Positions 36,851 to 49,335 of a DNA stretch of 64,000 nt are shown piece after piece. A program made the translations under genes and the position numbers. The notes under the pieces are model-generated. The model made no database searches and was not told the DNA's origin. It saw nothing but the letters and a program-made list of their open reading frames with translations. Numbering within the stretch: position 1 is the first letter of the stretch; every line of letters begins with the position of its first letter. Source of the stretch: Manduca sexta (Eukaryota > Arthropoda > Insecta > Lepidoptera > Sphingidae); contig NC_051120.1 in assembly GCF_014839805.1 (NCBI RefSeq), positions 10,106,001 through 10,170,000 of the forward strand. Direction: 5' to 3'.

Positions 36851-37131
36851 TCAGTCTCTCATTGTCAGATTACAACTTATGTCTATAAATGCGTACCAGC
36901 TAATCCGGAACGAAACATTACCTGGATTTTCGTTAACTATGTTTACAGTGAATTAAGTGTTTGTAGTAACGCGTTTGTTTTTGATGTAGCGATTAATTTT
37001 TTGTTTACTTCATTAAATATTTCGAGACTGAGATGTTTTTCTACTTAATGTGCAATTAATTTTATGTTAGTTCATTGAATGTGCTGCAAGATGGCGTTGT
37101 TTCCAACAAGTCATCGAAAATAGTTGTTAAG
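36851..37131 (+). other. candidate 5' leader exon, plus strand
   Basis: A TCAGT initiator motif at 36851 starts a leader ending at a strong donor, AAG|GTAAGT (37132). It contains a classic caagATGG at 37088 that opens only ten codons before a stop, so it would be non-coding with a short upstream ORF. The gene it feeds was not identified. Confidence 0.3.
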
Positions 37132-38555
37132 GTAAGTAAAAATGCCTAATAACTTACTTTTTACGGCTAAACGACCAGATATAAAAATAAAACCCTATTG
37201 TAAGGTAGCTATGTAATATTTTTACGCGTCAGTTTCCATATTTATGTAAGTTGAAACGTTGGGATGTACGATTAATGATTGTTTGAAGCGTTTGCTACCC
37301 TTTCGATCCAAATGTATTTTGGAATATAAAAAATATAGAGGGAGTATTCATAGATATATTGACAAATGTACTTGATGTAACTTTCTTATTGAATTGTGAT
37401 TAATGAGAAAGGGCACGAGAAAAACACGTGTAAGTGAAATATACTTTTCAGTGTTGCCATCAATTATAATTTCCAAAATATTTACGATTGTATTCGCTTA
37501 CTATTTTGCGCAATTGGTAATGTTTTTTTTTTGTGTTTAAAAATAGTTGTGTCAAAATTGGCCTAAAATAGTTTTAAACCGCGCCCGACTGTACCCGTAG
37601 GCCTTGCGACTTGACTTTGTAACGCTGGCTTTCGAAGCGCCCTCCACACGTGTTATTGCGTTACACATTTTTATCCAAACAATGCATTCCTGGATAAAAC
37701 AAATATTTAAAACACATTAATCAAGCGAGAAACCGACTTCTTTACAATTACTAAGTATCATGTACTTAGTACTTTATAAATATTGTTATATATATTCAGG
37801 ATGACAACAATAGTACAATGTAAATAAGATAGAATAACAAGTGTAGTACCACCTATATAATGTTTTAGGTATTGAGGCAAAGGTCATAGCGCAGACAGCC
37901 TTGTCAGACAGATTTTGCATACAGCCTTTGGGCAGACTTTGTAATATTGTCAGCGACTTTGTTTAGTTTTTAATGTCAAAATTAGACGTGGTGTTATGGT
38001 TTTTGTACGACATAGAATAGGCGTGGTTGCAGACGTCGCTAGCTGGGATTTATAAAAAAATGAATTATGTCTAGGCAAAAAGTTAAGAATAGGTAATAAA
38101 AGAGTCTTTCAAAGGCGAAAAAGTTTTCTAAAACATTTATTTCAATCGTAAAAACCGAAATTCAATAGTACGAAAAAAGGCTACGAGAAATATGTTTTTA
38201 TAAACTTAATTTAAAATAAATCGTAGGGGCTGTAAAATTTTAACTTTAACATATTTACAGTTCGCGTATTTTCGGACCAATTGGCTTGAAAAGAATTCTA
38301 CATAAGCCGTATGCCAGTGTTCCTCAAGTAAGATTTCGGTCTTTACATATTTTTTAACATTGGCGTATAGCTATATACAATTATTTAAACTGTACACTAC
38401 AATAATTATTGAAGCAGTTTTTCAACCTTCATTTTCGAGAGGATTTCTTTTTTTGGTGCAAGCTTTCGATTGACTTGTATGACTGTAACAACAGTCCCTT
38501 AAACAGTACTAATTCATATATTTAATTGATTTACAAATTATCATTATTATTATAG

Positions 38556-38800
38556 ACTGTTAGTTGTACTGCATGCGCGGTACGACAGCGCTCTGAGGTC
38601 CTGGGTTCGAATCCCGGGCCGGGAAAAGTGATATTAGGGTTTTTCTACTCAGTTTCAGCCCGAAGTCTAGAATTTGAGACCAGGCTCAAATTCTTAGGCT
38701 TAGGCTCGCCCTCTATCACATCATGGGACGGAATACACTTAGCGAAAAGTGGGTGACCTGGTTGCGCCTCTGCATACCCCTTCGGGGATATGTGATGTAT
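38556..38800 (+). mobile_element. tRNA-derived SINE, near full length
   Basis: The B-box gggttcgaatcccgg lies at 38602-38616, followed by body and tail taccccttcggggata. It sits 70 bases downstream of the FGF 104-nt exon, just inside the large intron. Confidence 0.8.
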
Positions 38801-38872
38801 GTGTTGTGTATAAATTATCATGATTGATTATTTCTCACTTCCCTTATAGTAAAGATAAAGCCCAGTACTTAC

Positions 38873-38976
38873 ATGTGCGTATTGGAATCCGCAGATGTCC
38901 ATACAGAGGTAGAGGCACGAGGAGACCCCCTGGATCGTGAGGTGGCCTGGCTTGTACGTCGCACGCTGAAGTATTG
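38873..38976 (-). CDS. bnl: FGF ligand (branchless-like), conserved 104-nt internal exon
   Basis: The acceptor (acgttgtttcag, AG at 38978-38977) and donor CAT|GTAAGTACT (38872) bound exactly 104 nt. The first two bases complete a codon (phase 1 in); the exon leaves in phase 0. The translation, ILQRATYKPGHLTIQG then VSSCLYLCMDICGFQYAH, is the central FGF segment: 'G-V-x-S-x-L-Y-L-C-M-D-x-x-G-x-x-Y'. The following exon continues KDLSDDCVFQE, just as 'YGS-x-x-x-x-x-x-CVFxE' runs in other FGFs. Several vertebrate FGF genes also have a 104-nt middle coding exon, so the intron positions look ancestral. Three Cys in ten residues (SSC, YLC, DIC) are unusual. Together the two exons give about 201 C-terminal residues. 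Confidence 0.9.
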
Positions 38977-39038
38977 CTGAAACAACGTAGGTCAGTTAGC
39001 TATCAAATTATTAGCACTTATAGACGGCCTGTGTTCGA

Positions 39039-39187
39039 AATTCGACCGATAAATTTAATAAAAATTCGACCGTTAAATTTAATAAAAATTCGACCTTTGA
39101 ATTTAATATGAATTCGACCGTTGAATTTAATATGAATTCGAACGTTGAATTTAATATAAATTCGACCGTTGAATTTAATATAAATTT
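39039..39187. repeat. 24-bp tandem repeat, about 6.2 copies
   Basis: The unit is aattcgaccgttgaatttaa plus four bases; copies start at 39039, 39063, 39087, 39111, 39135 and 39159, then a partial one at 39183. A 24-bp unit keeps frame, so the minus strand reads an eight-residue repeat, FILNSTVE. It ends 62 bases upstream of the FGF exon acceptor. Confidence 0.92.
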
Positions 39188-39199
39188 TGGAGCACATCG

Positions 39200-41520
39200 C
39201 TGGCTCACTATTACGAAGTTTTATGTTATTTATTCCAAAAATTAATTATAATATATAACATATATTTTTTCTTAAACAGGATATACACAGGCTGATGTCA
39301 GAACGAGACACATTTACGTGGGCCACTATGGCGGGTTTTACTCTTACGGTACGGTGGTGATTATCCGTGCGGACACAAGTATCTTATCTCGAGCACATAA
39401 TAACAGTATTCATGTAAAAGCTCTGTATGCTATCGAGGTAAAACCACTAAGTCGATTCTGATGAATTTGGTACAAAAGGATCTTGTAGAAGAAAGGTCAT
39501 AAGCTTGCTTCTTTTAAAATTTCGCAAACCTATTCCCACGGGGGCACAGCTTACAAAATATATTATTTCATACTTTTTATTTAGAGCTAAGTTACGCACA
39601 ACGGCCCGACCTACTACGGACTAAGTGCAGAAAAAGGAACTCCTCAACATTTAGAGCTAATATCATATTAAATTGCTATTTTTAAATTGAAAAAGCAACT
39701 TTCCTTGTTTAACCTAAAGTATACAATTCAATAAGGTCGACTTTTTAAGCCATAACAACATTCCAAAGAATATTTAATACAAAGGGCCATTCGCAACCGA
39801 TTCGCATTATGGCAAAATACGGTTGAACATAGCAGATCATTGTGACCGCCTCGGAACACTTCTGGCAATACAGAGCTATTTGCATGACATTCACCGCTTA
39901 GAAACGATGTGAACAGCTTTTGTCAAGTAATAAACATTTGCAAACTGTTATGGCGGCAAGAGTGTAATATTTACACAGTTAAGGGGCCGTTTTGAATGTT
40001 AAGTTTTCTGTTGCGATGCTTTTGCTTGCGACAGATGCTTTATATGGACACGTCCCGGATCAACTGTTTTTCGATTTGGAAATAGATTTTTGTGGAGAAT
40101 TTCTCCTCAATATTTATTTCGATAATAGTTTTTTAAATAAGTTATTAAATAATAAAATATATAATAAAATAAGTTATAGTAATTTTGTTAAGTTTTGTGG
40201 AGAATTAGAAATCTTATACCTAAATGTATGTTCCTTTAAAGTTTAATACAATATATGATATTTGTATAGCATATGTAATATTATTTCGATCAAAAACCTT
40301 GTTTATTATATTATTTGGTCTATGCCTTAAAGGCTCAACTCCACATATAACGAACCGTGTTAGACGCAACAGTTTTATGGCCCCTGCCCATAGATGGCGT
40401 TAGCAACAATGCGATATTAGCGCCCCTGGCGACGATATGTGAAAACATTAACACTAACTGCCTATCTAGCTACCGGATGGTTAAAATTAAATGATCATCG
40501 TCTTTTACGGCGTATCGTAACAACGGCGAGTAGGAATGAACATATGATAGAAGACAGTGATATACCACTACAGGAATAATAACAAGTGAGATAATATATT
40601 ATGCTTAGGAAATATAAGATGTACGCAAATATAAGTTATTTTTTGTATTTATGTGTTTACAAGAATATATGCTTTAATATTACGAGAGATATTATAAATG
40701 GATAAGAGTATGAAAATATCGGTTGGCATGTCAGTCGAAGGTCGATGTTTGTGCGGATAACTTTTTTTCTGCTGTCTAGTTATAGAGTGCTAGTACTGAA
40801 TGACATTTAAAACAATAAACTATGGCCGGTTTTAACATCTTATGTATGTTGGTCGCTCTCCGGATATAAAATATCCTAGCATCATCTTTAAATTAATAAA
40901 ATAAAATGAAAAGCTTAACTCACGCGCATCACTAATTAAAGGTTTAAATCATCAATTGATCATTAATAACTTTATGTTCACGACGATACTGGGCGGGGTA
41001 GATTGCAAGCTAATTAGCGGACTGCATTCGCGGTCACGTTCCGCGGCTGCACTGGCTGATTATAATTTGGAATAATTTATTGGACTTGAAATTGGCTTTA
41101 ATGTTCTTAATATAATAAAAATATAGATTAAGGATATTTGTTTGGGGGTATTTTAACTCGTAATTCGACTATAGGCAGTATTTAGACTACGAAGTGGAGA
41201 GATCCAAGAATGATTCCTTTCGTTTTATTTGTTGATATAATTTGGGTGAATATTTCTGGATTTCTCAAGAAGTTCGATATTAAATTAGTTTGTAAAACTT
41301 ATACCTAGTTACACTTTCGCCCTTCAGAAATATTACAAACATAAACATAGAAATAAAACAGAAGATAATTTGCTTATTTATTAAACCTTGTTACATCATT
41401 CACCCATCTACTGCCATCTAATGTAGTCTCGGAATTCAAGATTAATTTTCTATAATTTATTAACATAATCACACTACATGATACACAAACCTGAATTTAT
41501 GCTACAACTATTTAATTATG
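39200..41520. other. upstream FGF intron or flank, no gene recognised
   Basis: A GC-richer block at 39300-39380 and another at 40375-40440 look like old interspersed repeats, but no boundaries were found. An 84-codon plus frame at 39992 is AT-rich and without features. Confidence 0.4.
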
Positions 41521-41529
41521 CAATTAAAC

Positions 41530-41975
41530 TAGCTACATCTACAAACTATCGGTACGACGTCTCGGGTTCGGTTCCCGGGTGTTGCAATAACATTGGGTTT
41601 TCTACACAATGTCAACCCGAAGTCTGAAATTTTATTGCTTTGAATGACGAGACGAGCTTGCCCTTCGCCTGATGATAAGCGATACGACCGCCCATAAACA
41701 GTGGAAAACCACCCAACACCTAGAATTACAAGTATTGTTTGGTATTCCACTGCGCTCGCCATCCTGAGACACGAGATATTAAGTTTCATTATGTCTAGTA
41801 GTTACACTGGTTACAATATCCTTCAAACCGGAACACAACAGTGACTACTGCTGTTTCGCGGCAGAAACTCTCGTTCCCAATTACATCATAGTACGGAATA
41901 CGTATAACGAGAAATGGTAGCACCAGTTACATCTCTGTCTACCCTTTCAGGGATTAAAAGCGTGAAAGTTCATTG
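41530..41975 (+). mobile_element. SINE interrupted by a reversed LINE tail
   Basis: The SINE head with B-box gggttcggttcccggg (41557-41572) runs to about 41628 (gaagtctgaaattt). A reversed LINE tail follows: its A tail appears as 'tttattgcttt', and its 'ccatcctgagacacgag' block and 'agttacactggttac' block run to about 41865. The SINE body then resumes (catagtacggaatacg) and ends near 41975 (accctttcagggatt). The order indicates that the LINE tail inserted after the SINE. Confidence 0.55.
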
Positions 41976-42184
41976 ACAATGCCAAGCCCTGCGAACAATA
42001 CAAGGTCACGAACAATCTATCAAGTGACGTAACATGGGTGCTATTACTTTCATCGGGCAAGTTCAAGACCATCAAGTGTCCGTTGTTAGGGCTTTCGGCG
42101 CCTCGGGCGGTGCCGGTGTTGTGGTGTAAGGCGGGAGAGACAGCGAGGAGCAGGTTTGATTATTTTTGCTTTTAAATCTATACT

Positions 42185-42362
42185 AATATAAAGAGGAAAA
42201 GTTAGGGGCTAATTTCTAGAAATAAACTAATTTTGAAAATTATTTCAGTAATTGGAAGCTACATTGCTCTTGAGTGCTATCGGTTTTTTTTTATCTCGAG
42301 TAATATTTATTCCGGAGAAACCATTTCACGCGGGCGGAACCACGGGCAACAACTATATATAA
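42185..42362 (-). repeat. LINE 3' tail (reverse)
   Basis: It begins atctatactaatataaag and ends ttcacgcgggcggaaccacggg, the complement of the 'ccgcccgcgtgaaa' head family. Confidence 0.5.
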
Positions 42363-42399
42363 CAAGAAAAAGTGGGTACTTATTAAAATAGCTTATAGT

Positions 42400-45300
42400 G
42401 CTGTTACCGTTTGTTATGGAAAATGTTTGCTTTCTATGCAACTTTACTCTGAATAATGAAGAATGAGTTATGCAGTCATGACTAGTAAAAGCCTCTAATC
42501 TATTTTATCTACCATTCACAGATATGAAAATAAAAGGCATAAACATATTATAATGTATTAATAAATGTACTTAATCAGAAAAGCTTCCATTTCAAAATCT
42601 GTGTATTTTAATTTTACAAGTAAATGTGGTATCAGACCGGCAAAATTGTGTCGACTGACGACGGGTCAACTATCTCTCTATATTTGGATCTTACTCCATT
42701 TACCAATATACCAAGTGCAATGAGGTTCCTTTTCCGTGCCGCTTTAAATAAATAACAGATATATTTTTGTTAAATTACGCTATCTCTTACAGCTTGTAAC
42801 AAAGCGCGCGTAGCGATGCGCGGGCGCCGGCGCGGTGACGATCACTTTCCTGCAATTTGTCGGACATAAAACTTTAAGTCGACACTTTATACTCAATACT
42901 GTTATTGATAACTGCAATTATTTTATTTAAATGCCTCATGCCCACGTACGTTGCGTACTATTTCATTATACTGTTGTAGATACCGCTATTTTATAATAAT
43001 TTGAATATAGCAAAATACAATGTAAGCGGTTATATTCAATTGTGTTTGGGTGTTATTTATTGAAGGAAAACGGGTATTTGTTGATAAATAATCGTCTTTG
43101 CTAGAAAACTTATTATACGAAGTTTTCTCCTTTGAAAAAGTGTGAAGCATTTATTATTTATAATATATATTTATTTATTCGAATAACCAATGGTGGTTAT
43201 GTCAAACATGTATGCAAAACGTGGTATTCAAAGTAGTTTTAAGTAAACTGCTAACAATCCTGCTAAAAAAAATCAACTTCGAAAATGTTATTTCTCAATA
43301 TTTTTCACGAAAGATATAGAAAGAAATGCTATTATTTATTGCAAATAGTTTTTTGAGTCTATTAGTTATTAGATCTGCGATTATGTACAGAAAATATATT
43401 ATCTCTTAATTAGCATATTTATTCTTCGATACTGAACACGATTTCCGCTGTTAAATTGTAATGACTTGATGATTCTTCGAAACAACTTCTTATATTGGAA
43501 TTTACTGACAGCGTGAAATTTCATTGATTTCCTTTTTTGGTTTTCAACAATTTACCGAAATTATTGTGCGGACAGTTTTACATATCATAAATTATCTTGC
43601 AGAGCTTGCATCCACACATTATTGGTGCTTAAAACCCTAATTTATTTCATTTTTGAAATTGAGCATGTGACATTCTTTCCCCCAAATTAAGTATAAAAAC
43701 CTAATCTGGCAACATTGATCGATCTGTCAAATTAGTTCCCCCAAACACCGCAGCTAATGACGTCTGTAATTCTAAATTCAAATTATCCCCGATGTCGTTA
43801 AAAGACACGTAACCTACAGAACGCGACCGTCAAAGAGCTGTGAATGAGCCGCGGCGTGCAATTTGCAGACACCCGACGCGGCTGCCCGCGGCACTTAATA
43901 GGACTATTGACGGCCAGGGTTGCCACAGTGTTGACATGCGAAAACTTCGAGCATTTATTTTTCCTACACATTTATTTTCATCGAATTCGATAAATAGAAC
44001 TAGAGTTCATGTAACTGTAAACGACATATTAATGAGTTACATATAATATCGACGTGAGGAAACTTTATTTGTTTATTCTAACCTTTATATAGAAGTTGAA
44101 AACTAAACTGTGCAATGTGTTCAAGTGCAAAATGATCAAAGCATGATACGTATTAGGTAATTCCGCTTTTAAAACGATGAGAAGATTATTAAATAGACCA
44201 CGCTCAGGTTTTCTGGTTTGGCGTTACAATGGCGAACGCTGTCAGTTATAACTTATTACTAACACCAAGTTCGCTGGTGTAAATTGCTGCTTCGGAATAC
44301 TTGTCGGACACGAGACTTGAAACAGACCACCGTTTATAGTAAACAACCTCACAACATAGTTATCAATGATTAGACTTTATTTTTAAATTCTAACCACGTT
44401 GAATACTGGTTGCAAATCGAGCGACACTTGTCCAATTACAAGTTAACCACTTGAATTATCGATACTGTCCATCACTGGACAGCATAAATCGCGTGTGAAC
44501 CGGGAAATTGATACAAAACACCGCACCGTCAACAACACACTGTATTCAACACATCCAAGCTCAAATAACATGTATTAGCCTGCGTTAAGTGAAAACTAAA
44601 ACGTTCTAATGTCGATTTAATTCTACAGAATCTGGTACAACTCTACCTATGTCGCTTCGAGGGATATTCGGTTCTATCTGTGTGCATTAAACTCCTTTTT
44701 ACAACGATAATGATGGGGCATTAGTAGAAACAAACGCACGTGAGTGACGTTCAATGGATCTGTTATCTAATTTATTGCGATAAGTAGCATATAATATATC
44801 AAATTAAAGTATTTGTTTGATTCCGCATGAATTATTAGGGATTAAATGGGAAACAAAATGACGTACAGTGTGTTTGTTATTTTTAATTGTTATTATCTTG
44901 AATTTTTGAATTGGAATTTCTATTAGCGAGTTGAGGAAATCTTAGAATGGAATGCGGTGTGTAATGTAAAGGGGATACCGAAGAATTTGTTGATTTTCAT
45001 GAGGTATTTTGTTTGTAATTAGAATTATAGCGTCTTCTCGTTGTACGCTTGACTTATTTATTGCTTTTATTTATACATTCAAATGACTTGTTTTAATATA
45101 TTGACTACTTTCTTCATGACGATAGAACGTGCCAGTGTTACATAAACAAATATTATAACACCGTTATTTTGAATAACAATTTAATTCATATGACATTTAA
45201 ATTTCGAACTACGTTCATAGATCACAAATCCAATATGGCGGCAGTGTTGCAAGGGTAATTGGGCGCAGTCACGCAAAGACCACACGCGCTGACGGACGTG

Positions 45301-45900
45301 TCAGGAGCGAATGATCACTGTTATTTATCTAATTAACTGTCAAGATACTTTGAGCGCGGCTTTTTTCATTCCCGCAAGTCTTAACTAGGTAATTGGAAAC
45401 GTTTTAAATTGTTTAAGTTGTAATTTTTTATTGAAAACCTTTTTTGTTTTTGATATAGATGTTATGGTTGTCAAATTGTGATGCGATTTGTGGCTATTAA
45501 GAATCTTCGGAACGATTAATCAAAGAGCATCATGTTTTATAACTTTTTTTCTGTCTAGTAGAATACAGTTCGTTCGAATATAATAATACAGTTGATATGA
45601 TTGCTGTGTTTAGTCTCTCAAATGCGAATGAAATATTTTGATTATTGCTAAAACAGTTATTTATATTGTAATATTTTGTAAAAACCTAAGAAATGAAGTC
45701 AGTTCACCATTAGTCACAGATAATAATCTAGAACAACTTGATAATGATAAGAAATTTTCAAACAGATAAAAAAACGGAATGAACATAGTAAATAAGAGAC
45801 TGACTATCAAAACAACGAATGGGGCAAAAATAATGTTTTCCACTAAATGAAAATGTAAATAAATATACATATTATATCTCTTCTATTGCCTGTATCTCCT
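42400..45900. other. no gene recognised
   Basis: AT-rich with two CpG-rich patches (42795-42850 and 43845-43935). A short minus-strand reading through the second was examined and shows no motif. Confidence 0.4.
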
Positions 45901-46335
45901 TCATTTTTTATACAGGGTCATTTTGTAACCCTAGACTTAAATTTAACTGCGAGAAAGTCATCTTGAAAGAAGCAGTTTACTATAAGTTACTCTAACCTAA
46001 GGTCAAAAACAAAAAAGTAAAATTTTCAAACAAAATAAATATTCAAATAGTCATTTTATTTTTACACACCCTTTTGCCACTACTACTATACTAGAATTCG
46101 TCGGAGCGGCAACATCGCACACAGTCATTGATAATATTATGCTCACGCACACGAACGAGTGATGCACACTCGGAGCGCAAGGGTAGTTCGTCGCACCGCG
46201 CGCCGCGCCGCTACCGAACAGCTGATGTCGGCGCTTTAACTACCTAGGATTTTGTGTCGTGCCACATCACTCAATCAACAATTAGACCAGCAGCGACGAC
46301 GCTACGCCGACGTTACAAAAAGACACATACCTAAA

Positions 46336-46490
46336 CATCATTATCATCATCAACCACATAAAGTCCACTGTTGAACATAGGCCTCTCCTAAAGATTTCCA
46401 GACGGACCTGTCGAAAGCTGCCTGCATCCAATGTGTTCCCGCGACGTTTATCAAGTCGTCTGTCCACCTTGCAGGTGGATATCCAACGCC
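46336..46490 (-). repeat. RTE-type LINE, C-terminal reverse-transcriptase remnant
   Basis: The minus strand reads RWTDDLINVAG, then WMQAAFDRSVWKSLGEAYVQ and QWT with frame preserved over most of it. It then reaches the (ATGATG)n tail. This matches the usual C-terminus of RTE-clade non-LTR elements. Confidence 0.7.
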
Positions 46491-47034
46491 AACATAAACA
46501 TCACGCACTAATCATCACATTTCATTAGAACCATATTTTCTATGCTCCAACTATCATCATAAGCAAATGACACTAATCAAACAACCACAACTGCATAAGT
46601 TAGGTACACATAACACATGATTTCCGTAACTTTAAAGTGGTTTCATTCTTTTAAATCAAAACACACACATTCTAATGTAGGTAGTTCATCCATTTTGGTA
46701 GATAAATAGGTATAATAAATACGTTCAACGGTTAGATTTATAACACTCATAACAATAAAATATCATTCTGCAAGTCTGGCAATTCACACGAACAATTAAT
46801 AATGAAGTTACAATTTTGATAATAATTAGGTAATGTGATAGTTTGAGGTAAAAATGTCGAGCGACGGGATGCTTCACGGCGCGCCGCGGCGCGGCGTCCC
46901 AATAGGTATCTAAACATGTTTTCAAAAAAGTAAATGCGTTTACCAATACCTAATGATGTTTAGTAGATTGCTTGTTCCTTTAAAAGTTGTTTCATACTTC
47001 AAAGTATTTTTAATACAGTTAATTTGTGACTACC

Positions 47035-47130
47035 TCGGTGCCGCAGTTGTATTATAGTACGGATGCTTTGCTAAGGTCACGGGATCGAATCCTGGATCGG
47101 ACAAAATGATATTGGATTTTTCCATTCAGT
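47035..47130 (+). mobile_element. SINE head fragment
   Basis: The tRNA-like part 'ctacctcggtgccgcagttg' and B-box ggatcgaatcctgg are present, followed by 'aaaatgatattggatttttcc'. The body and tail are missing. Confidence 0.6.
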
Positions 47131-49119
47131 ACCTATCGCAAATTCATAAATCCACATTAAAATCGTAATGACAGCCTCCGATAGAAACATAATCAATAGA
47201 TTGTGATTACTTCAGTTTCGCGTACGCGTCAACGATGCAACTTCGCGATCGTAAAATATTCAAAATGACAAAAAATATTTTTAAAAATAGACTCTATTTT
47301 GTACACGTTAAGGTCGCATTTAGGGGACTACTTTAAATTTCTTTGTGCCTGACCGACCAACACGCGACACACGAGTTTAGCGAATTCCACAAGGTAGCGG
47401 CAAGGATCTGGAGTTGCCTGATGTCCCGATTTGCGCGGGATGTCCCGATTTTCAGAATTCTGGGGACGTGACCCGTTTTGCACCAATAAAATTATTAAAA
47501 CCATTAAGTATTATGAAAAAATAAACTACGCTTCATCACTGTGTTGAGTGCGACAATGCAATCAAAATAGCACGTATCATCTCACTAGCGCTGAAGGTAC
47601 AGTTTTGTTTCATTCTCTTGCTTAGAGATGCGACTACCCGGCGATCTGTGCTTTGATGTTAAAACAGACATCCAAATTAAAACACAACTTTAGCATGACT
47701 TGGCAGTGATATTTTTTGTAAAACGCAATACATAAAACTTAAATTAAAAAAAAAATACTTGCTTTTTTATGTCCCGATCTACAACACTAAATCTCGATTT
47801 GTTTTACCTTCTTGATTTTAAACAAATTGACCCTGGCAACACTAGTCTGGAGGCACACGATATTTGACGAGCCAGAGTTTTACAACTAACACGTGCCCTC
47901 GCAGTGTTACCAAACTTTGTTTTAATTATTACCTTATTGTGCAATATCTTGTTTATTTTATACCCTGTATGCCTATTAAAAATGAATGATTGAATCCATA
48001 ATCTCTATTATACTTTATTACTTAAAATAATGTTTCAAAAATACTAAGATATTGCTGTGTATTATTTTAATTAGGTAGACTTTTCATTAATCATTTCATC
48101 ATAAATCATTACTTATTTTATTTTGTAATACAATTGTGTGTTAAATCTGTTAGAACATCATGTAATAAAAAAAAATCTAATAGAATTTTTTTACATGCTG
48201 TGTCGTTTTAGCAAGCTTTTTGGTAAAAATGTTTATACTGACAACACTGCGAGTTTAGGTGAGAAAGAGTACGACTATTGTATTGAATAATCGCGCGCTC
48301 TTCGGACTCGGTCAAAGACTCGGACGCGTTGCCATAGTGTCTATCTAGCAAAGAAATGGTACAGAAAGCATAATATGACGTTCGGTAATGTCTACGTAGT
48401 CTTCTTTTAGATATTATGACAAACCGAAAAATTAATGTTGGAATTAAAATAAATGTCGGAATATCATGTAGAATCTACAAAAGATACGATACCAATAGAT
48501 TTAAATCTTGTAACTTTAATAATTATGTAGGTAATTTTTTGGTAAGAAAACTATTTTATTAACGAAAATAACGTTTATAATTGACGAAATATTTTTTGTA
48601 GTAATTAATTATTGACTCAATGAACTGCTGCAACCAAGTCAGTGAACGTATTGGGAGTTCATTTGGAGCTGACCTTCTGAACCCTATAGGTTCGGTAATA
48701 ATATCATCAGCTGTGACGTAGTTCATTCACTTCAGTTAAGCGCGCTAAGAGACAGCGTGATCAAAAAACCATAAATCTAAAATCGGGATTATTGACGTAA
48801 ATATTCGTTACTTATGAATAATCTTTTGCACGGTGTTAGCAGAGGTCACCACGAACCTGTGGTTTCATTTAGTAACGCAATGTCGAAATGACCCTGTATA
48901 GCATATTAACGGTTGATTTCAACAATTACAATTCCTAACTTGGTATTAATGGTAGAGGCAAAAGAATCAAAATCATGTCAAAAAACGTTGATTTTGATTC
49001 GTTTATTTTAATTGGTGATCCATACGTAGCGGTTGGGGTCATTTGTGTTTTTAGCATGCAACACAGAGACAATAAGGTTACGAAAATAGATCATGCTTCT
49101 ATTATTTGGGTCGTGGAAA

Positions 49120-49335
49120 GTTATCTATTTTGAAGGACATTGTAGCCAGTGTAACTACTGGACATAATGAGACTTAACATCTCACGTCTCAAGATAGCGA
49201 GGGCAGTGGAATACCAAACCATTTTTCAAGCTGTTGGATCGTGTTTCTACTGTTTATGGGCTGTCGTATCGCTTACCATCAGGCGAACGGCAAGCTCGTC
49301 TCGTCAGTCACAGCAATAAAAAAAACAACGGGCTA
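49120..49335 (+). repeat. LINE 3' tail with A-rich end
   Basis: The blocks are 'gaaggacattgtagccagtg', 'taactactggacataatgag', 'gtttctactgtttatggg', 'cttaccatcaggcgaacgg', 'aagctcgtctcgtcagtc' and 'caataaaaaaa'. The same family occurs at 61180-61470 (plus), 53855-53960 (partial) and 41865-41628 (reverse). Confidence 0.65.

Larger units (their letters stand above)
10425..38872 (-). other. 28.4 kb FGF intron carrying nested signals
   Basis: The interval is bounded by donor CAT|GTAAGT (38872-38871) and acceptor TTTCAG (10430-10425). Exon phases are 0/0, so no intervening exon is required. It contains one small two-exon minus-strand gene model, three candidate exons or promoters on the plus strand, several MITEs and two perfect hairpins. 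Such large introns are usual for developmental regulators. Confidence 0.75.
45909..48900. mobile_element. 3.0 kb segment with matching terminal inverted repeats
   Basis: The left end is TATACAGGGTCATTTTG (45909-45925); the right end is the complement of TATACAGGGTCATTTCG (48900-48884), 16 of 17 identical. With TA as the duplicated target, the element would start CAGGGTCA. The left 250 bases are homologous to 59100-59371 in reverse orientation. The interior is non-coding and carries an RTE remnant and a SINE piece. It may be one large non-autonomous element or two nearby copies of a smaller one. Confidence 0.45.

Noticed and set aside
38600..38620. tRNA gene suggested by the ggttcgaatccc B-box here and at other SINE sites
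   Set aside because: The flanking cloverleaf is incomplete and each site continues into the same SINE body and tail.
42045..42150. GC-rich block considered as an exon
   Set aside because: All frames on both strands break within a few dozen codons, and the text resembles common repeat sequence.
44440..44520. Minus-strand VHTRFMLSSDGQYR as a possible first FGF exon (contains DG)
   Set aside because: A stop follows at once and there is no usable phase-1 donor.
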